A stretch of 64,000 bases of DNA, taken from Thermopolyspora sp040678635 (lineage in GTDB: Bacteria > Actinomycetota > Actinomycetes > Streptosporangiales > Streptosporangiaceae). A model generated the notes under the pieces. That model did not search any database, was not told the origin of the DNA, and saw only the letters and a program-made list of their open reading frames with translations. The stretch covers positions 1-64,000 of the forward strand of contig NZ_JBFATZ010000008.1 of assembly GCF_040678635.1 (NCBI RefSeq), in the 5' to 3' direction. This document shows, piece after piece, positions 60,188 to 64,000 of the stretch (its first letter is position 1; each line of letters opens with the position of its first letter). The position numbers and the translations under genes were made by a program.

Positions 60188-61144
60188 ATGGGTGAATTGA
60201 CTCCGGTGCCGGTCGTGCTCGACTGCGATCCCGGGCACGACGACATGTTCGCGATCCTGCTCGCCGCCGCGCATCCCGCCATCGACCTGCTGGCCGTGAC
60301 GACCGTGGCGGGCAACGGGACGCTTGAGGCGGTCACGCTGAACGCCCGGAAGATCTGCACGGCGGCCGGCCTGCACGACATGATCATCGCGGCGGGAGCG
60401 GACCGCGCGCTCAACGGCGCGCAGGGCACGGCCCCGGAGATCCACGGCGAGAGCGCCCTCGACGGCACCGACCTGCCCGAGCCGACCGTGCCGCTGGCGG
60501 ACGACGACGCCGTGACCGTCATGGCCCGGTTGCTGCGCGAGTCGCCGCGGCCGGTGACGATCGCCCCGACGGGACCGCTCACCAACATCGCGACGCTCCT
60601 CGACCGCCACCCCGAGGTGAAGCCGAAGATCGAGCGCATCGTGTTCATGGGCGGCACCACCGGTCGGGGCAACCGCCACCCGCTCGCCGAGTTCAACATC
60701 TGGGCGGATCCGGAGGCCGCCGACCTCGTGCTGCGCAGCGGCCTCCCCCTGCTGATGTGCGGGCTCGACGTCACCCACCAGGCCGTCGCCGGGCCGGAAG
60801 TGTTCGACCGGCTCCGGGCCGTCGAAGGCACGCTTCCGGCCGTCCTGGCCGCGTCGCTCGCCTTCTACGGCACCACGTACCGGGAGATCTTCGGCATGCC
60901 GGGCCCGCCGCTGCACGATCCGGTGGCGATCGCGGCGATCGCCGAGCCGGAGATCGTCCGGTGCGTGGAGGCGTCGGTGGTGGTGGAGCTCATCGGCGAG
61001 CACACACGCGGCGCCACCGTGGTCGACCTGTACAAGGTGACCGGCAGGCCCGCCAACGTCCAGGTCGCCCTCGAACTCGACCGCGAGCGCTTCTGGGACC
61101 TGATCCTCGACGCCGTCGCCGCGCTGGCCGGTGGCGACGGGTGA
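60188..61144 (+). CDS. Inosine-uridine-type nucleoside N-ribohydrolase
   Basis: A 318-residue enzyme. The Ca-binding N-terminal motif VVLDCDPGHDDMFAILLA replaces the usual DxDPGxDD with an extra His but keeps the four acids. AVTTVAGN, PTGPLTNIATLL, GGTTGRGNRHPLAEFNIWAD, LDVTH and LHDPVA complete the site. It hydrolyses the N-glycosidic bond of ribonucleosides for base salvage. ATG 60188 is chosen; frames open further upstream lack an RBS and family similarity. Confidence 0.92.
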   Translation: MGELTPVPVVLDCDPGHDDMFAILLAAAHPAIDLLAVTTVAGNGTLEAVTLNARKICTAAGLHDMIIAAGADRALNGAQGTAPEIHGESALDGTDLPEPTVPLADDDAVTVMARLLRESPRPVTIAPTGPLTNIATLLDRHPEVKPKIERIVFMGGTTGRGNRHPLAEFNIWADPEAADLVLRSGLPLLMCGLDVTHQAVAGPEVFDRLRAVEGTLPAVLAASLAFYGTTYREIFGMPGPPLHDPVAIAAIAEPEIVRCVEASVVVELIGEHTRGATVVDLYKVTGRPANVQVALELDRERFWDLILDAVAALAGGDG

Positions 61145-61316
61145 CGGGTGACGGCGAGGGTATGGCTCGCGCCATCGTGGCGATGCACGTCAAGTGCTCC
61201 AAAAGTGCGTTGAATCATCGCTGAAGGGCCTGTCTGAACGCGGACGCGGCGCTTGTCCCCATTCGTCGACGCGCTCAGGATGGCGGTCAGGAGGACGGCC
61301 GGCGAGGGGTGGGGCG

Positions 61317-62492
61317 ATGGGCACGTTGAAGATCGCGACGGTGAACGGCGAGTGGATGAACGACTGGTTCACGCCCGACGCCGAGGCGGCGGCGTTCAAG
61401 CCGACGTTCGACGACGACGGGGAGCAGGGGGTCACCGCGGACGCCGCCGGGCGACTCGGCGCGCTGATCACGGCGATCGACGCCGACCTCGTCGCGCTCG
61501 TCGAGGCGCCGAGCCGGGCGGCCGAGCTCGCCCTCTTCATCGACGAGTACCTCAGCGTGAACGGCGCCCCCGCCTACGACTTCGTGCTCGGCGACTCCGG
61601 CGGCAGCCATAAGCTCGCGCTGCTGTTCCGGCCCGACCGGGCACGCGTCGCCCTCGCCTCGTCCGCCGACGTGCGGATGGTCATCGACCCGTGGCTCGCC
61701 GACGTGGACGGCGACGCGGTCCTGGACGAGTACCGCTACACCCGCAACCCGCTGGCCTGCGTCGCCGAGGTGGAGGGCGGCACGCTGGAGGTGATCGTCG
61801 CGCATCTGAAGTCCAACTTCGTCAACCGCGGGCGCGAGATGTGGGAGAACGAGGCACAGCGGCCCGCCTTCATCAGGCAGGCCCTCAAGAACCGGCGGCG
61901 GATCGCCACCGAGGCGATGCGCATCCGCAGGCATCTGGAGCGCCGCATCGACGCCGACCCCGAGGCGGCGATCATCGTGCTCGGCGATCTCAACGACGGT
62001 CCCGGCCAGGACTACTTCGAGGAGCTGTACCTGGCGCACAACGTGACCGACATCATCGTGGGCTCGCCGTACCGGCCCGAGCGGCTGTTCGGCCACGCGC
62101 AGGCCGACGTGCCGGAGGAACTGCGCTACACGGCCGAGTTCGACGACTTCGTCACCAACGAGCCCAACCGCCGCCTGCTGCTGGACCACATCCTCGCCTC
62201 GCCAGCGCTCGTACGCGGCGGCGGCCGCTGGCGGCGAAGCCCGGCTCCGGCACGGTCGAGCACGGGGCCTGGGCGGCGCAGCTCAGCGGCGACGGCCGAC
62301 GGCGCGACCAGCGCGCCACCGACCATCGCCCGGCGACCCTCACCCTCACCACGCCCTGAGCGGCGCGGGTGCCCGCTCAGCGGGAGACGACCCCGTGGGC
62401 GGCGGTACAGGACGGGGTCCCGGGCCTGGATGTCGAGCAGCACCAGCGAGACGCCGGCGAGCGGTTCGTCGGCGGCGCGGTCGCCGAGGTAG
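61317..62492 (+). CDS. Endonuclease/exonuclease/phosphatase family protein with frameshifted C-terminus
   Basis: The in-frame product is 391 residues. Residues 1-295 are an EEP-fold hydrolase (KIATVNGEWMNDWF, ALVEAPSR, HKLALLFRP, VIVAHLKSNF, IVLGDLNDGPG, LLLDHILASPALVRGG). After about base 62215 the frame gives Arg/Ser/Pro-rich sequence with no family character. The next frame instead continues PLAAKPGSGTVEHGAWAAQL, then RATDHRPATLTL and a stop at 62357-62359, the expected EEP ending with its catalytic DH. A single missing or two extra bases in the GGCGGCGGCC run would explain this. It may be a real mutation or a sequence error. Confidence 0.8.
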   Translation: MGTLKIATVNGEWMNDWFTPDAEAAAFKPTFDDDGEQGVTADAAGRLGALITAIDADLVALVEAPSRAAELALFIDEYLSVNGAPAYDFVLGDSGGSHKLALLFRPDRARVALASSADVRMVIDPWLADVDGDAVLDEYRYTRNPLACVAEVEGGTLEVIVAHLKSNFVNRGREMWENEAQRPAFIRQALKNRRRIATEAMRIRRHLERRIDADPEAAIIVLGDLNDGPGQDYFEELYLAHNVTDIIVGSPYRPERLFGHAQADVPEELRYTAEFDDFVTNEPNRRLLLDHILASPALVRGGGRWRRSPAPARSSTGPGRRSSAATADGATSAPPTIARRPSPSPRPERRGCPLSGRRPRGRRYRTGSRAWMSSSTSETPASGSSAARSPR

Positions 62493-62730
62493 CCGCAGGC
62501 GTCGAGCGCGGTGTGCAGGCCGAGCTCGCGGCGGCGGCGCAGCACCGCGCCGGTGAAGCGGGGCCGCGGCAGCGGCTCGCCGCCCGCGATCGTGACGCCG
62601 TCTCCGGCGATCTCGATGAAGCGGCGGCGCAGGGGGCAATCCGCCGTGAACAGGACCGAGCGCATGCCGGGGCCGTCCACACCTGTGGAGACGTCGTAAG
62701 AGTGGACCGAGCCGGTGATCTCGACGGGCG
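62391..62730 (-). pseudogene. Decayed pyruvate formate-lyase activating enzyme-like (radical SAM) gene
   Basis: The minus strand reads GSVHSYDVSTGVDGPGMRSV, LFTADCPLR, then directly RRFIEIAGDGVTIAGGEPL, PRFTGAVLRRRRELGLHTAL, DACGYLGDRAADEPL and LVLLDIQARDPVLYRR. This is PflA-like, but roughly 45 residues holding the second and third Cys of the radical-SAM CxxxCxxC cluster are deleted in frame. Similarity ends at YRRPRG with no C-terminal half and no proper stop. A non-functional relic. Confidence 0.8.
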
Positions 62731-63027
62731 CGGCACGGCGGCCGCCGCCCGAGGCCGCTCCGGCTCCGGACCGGCCGTGGTGCTGGTTCCCGCTTTCCGC
62801 TCTTCCAGCGGCCACGGCCGCGCTCGGACGCAGAAGGTCACCCATGATTGGGTCGAAAGTCCTACGAATTTGTCCGCAACGGCGTCGAATTAGTGCCATT
62901 GCGCGATGGGACGGCTACGGTTTCCTCGTAGCGCTCCTCGGTTTCTTATTCAGGCATTACTCGTGGCCCTGGATGATCGGGTGCGGCGGAGCTATGGAGA
63001 CGTTGTGATCGGTAAGGAACGGTGGGC
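62731..63027. other. Intergenic region before the glycosidase gene
   Basis: About 300 bases without a supported gene. AT-richer sequence near 62930-62960 may hold the promoter, and AAGGAA at 63014 is the ribosome site of the following gene. Confidence 0.45.
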
Positions 63028-64000
63028 GTGGTGCTGAGGACGTTCACGGGCGAGGGATGGCGTCGTGCCCGCGCGGCGTGGCGGGCGGCGGCGATCGTGA
63101 CGGTGCTCGCCCTGGCGTCGGTGTCCTGCGCCGACACCTCCGAGCCTCCGCCGCAGGATGATCGGGCGCAGACGTCCGATTCCGCGGCGCCGACGGCCGA
63201 GCAGGCCCCGGCCGAGCCTCCGCCCGTCCCCCGGGACTGGCCCCGCTGGGGCATCACGCACACCCAGTACAGCGCCGACAACGAGGATGAGGCCGTGACC
63301 GATGGCGTGGCCCGCGTCCTGCGTCAGGTGCCGATGCTGCAGAACCAGCACATCATGGGCTTCGGGGCGGACAATCCCGAGCCGTCGCCCGGCGAGTACG
63401 AGTGGCGCACCCTCGACGCGCGTGTAACGTTCATGGACCGCTCAGCCGGACTGCCGGTGATCACCCTGTGCTGCGCGCCCGACTGGATGAAGGGCGGCCC
63501 GGCCGGCGAGACCGACTGGAACCATCTCACCGACGCGCCGACTCGGGAGCACTTCGACGACTTCGCCAAGCTCGCCGCCGACGTGGCCAAACGCTACCCG
63601 CACATTCGCTACTACATGGTGTGGAACGAGTTCAAGGGGTTCTACGACCCCGACACCAAGCGGCCGGACGCGGAGGGGTACACCGAACTCTACAACAAGG
63701 TGTATACGGCCCTGAAGCAGGTTAATCCTGATATTCAGGTTGGCGGACCGTACATCCCGATCAATAGCCACAAGGGGGGTAGCGACAAGCGCATCCGCGG
63801 GCCGTGGGGCGTGGTGGACCCGCGCAGCCTCGACGCCGTGGAGTACTGGCTGGAGCACAAGAAGGGCGCCGACTTCATCGTGGTGGACGGCGCCTCGGTG
63901 ACCGAGGAGCACCTGCAGATCCCCGACGAGTTCGGCGCGCTCGGCAAGTTCGGGGCGGTCACGCGGTGGCTACGGAAGAAGAGCGGCAACCTTCCGGTGT
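63028..64000 (+). CDS. Secreted clan GH-A glycosidase-like protein, partial at the window end
   Basis: GTG 63028 is chosen because AAGGAA lies eight bases before it; GTG 63022 and 63031 are alternatives. A hydrophobic N-terminus ends in LALASVSCADTS, possibly a lipoprotein Cys, followed by a Pro/Ala linker. The catalytic barrel begins near residue 75 (WGITHTQYSADN) and shows VWNEFKGFY, where the Glu after Asn is the acid/base of clan GH-A enzymes, and QVGGPYIPI. It resembles xylosidase/GH39-like barrels. The nucleophile strand lies outside the window. Confidence 0.78.
   Translation, partial: MVLRTFTGEGWRRARAAWRAAAIVTVLALASVSCADTSEPPPQDDRAQTSDSAAPTAEQAPAEPPPVPRDWPRWGITHTQYSADNEDEAVTDGVARVLRQVPMLQNQHIMGFGADNPEPSPGEYEWRTLDARVTFMDRSAGLPVITLCCAPDWMKGGPAGETDWNHLTDAPTREHFDDFAKLAADVAKRYPHIRYYMVWNEFKGFYDPDTKRPDAEGYTELYNKVYTALKQVNPDIQVGGPYIPINSHKGGSDKRIRGPWGVVDPRSLDAVEYWLEHKKGADFIVVDGASVTEEHLQIPDEFGALGKFGAVTRWLRKKSGNLPV

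Overview
The window is 64 kb of very GC-rich DNA with GTG/ATG starts, tight ATGA and GTGA gene overlaps and actinobacterial gene families (a modular polyketide synthase with actinomycete-type docking ends, DUF6879, a PASTA-less receptor kinase, NB-ARC/TPR regulators, a c-di-AMP riboswitch ahead of a CHAP hydrolase). It is chromosomal DNA of a filamentous actinomycete; the genus cannot be fixed from sequence alone.

Region 1 (1-36900, all plus strand) is the right-hand part of a type I polyketide gene cluster whose left end lies outside the window. It holds the end of one PKS (1-1052), a terminal PKS of two modules ending in a thioesterase (1072-11235), a flavin monooxygenase (11247-12434), and a giant 6020-residue starter PKS (12449-30511). 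The starter PKS begins with an AMP-ligase, a dead ketoreductase and an ACP, followed by three extension modules. Behind it come a secreted alpha/beta-hydrolase-like protein that has lost its catalytic Ser and His, an unknown 149-residue protein, a berberine-bridge-type bicovalent flavoprotein, an HXXEE membrane protein, and recognisable DpgC and DpgD homologues. DpgC and DpgD belong to the 3,5-dihydroxyphenyl-acetate/-glyoxylate pathway. Together with the acid-activating loading module they suggest a PKS primed with a dihydroxylated aromatic acid, as known for kendomycin and venemycin. The partner genes dpgA (type III PKS) and dpgB are not in the window. The line would start on the 12449-30511 protein, pass through unseen upstream PKS(s) and the 1-1052 protein, and end on the 1072-11235 protein, so gene order is not colinear with the chemistry. 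The PKS DNA is rich in short in-frame repeats, including a 201-bp tandem duplication inside an acyltransferase.

Region 2 (36900-37500) is a boundary scar made of fragments: a truncated GH43-type gene, a fragment of a Cys-rich mer-type membrane gene, and a possible C-terminal remnant of another hydrolase.

Region 3 (37600-44400) carries small stress and secreted functions: an I36 protease-inhibitor-like protein, a secreted Lys-rich protein, a three-gene MerR operon with a visible MerR-type promoter, a PadR regulator with a membrane partner, a collagen-like secreted protein and two tandem RidA-family genes.

Region 4 (44400-53400) is mostly minus strand: an NB-ARC/TPR regulator, a DUF6879 pair, a transmembrane Ser/Thr kinase, an ABM-type monooxygenase, a DUF1349 protein, a VOC protein and a CHAP hydrolase under a ydaO-type c-di-AMP riboswitch.

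Region 5 (53400-64000) has a DUF2235 hydrolase, a CBS/zinc-ribbon protein followed by a 2-oxoacid dehydrogenase operon (E1 alpha, E1 beta, E2), a DUF488 protein, a nucleoside hydrolase, an endonuclease/phosphatase-family gene with an apparent frameshift, a deleted pflA-like pseudogene, and the start of a clan GH-A glycosidase that runs off the end.
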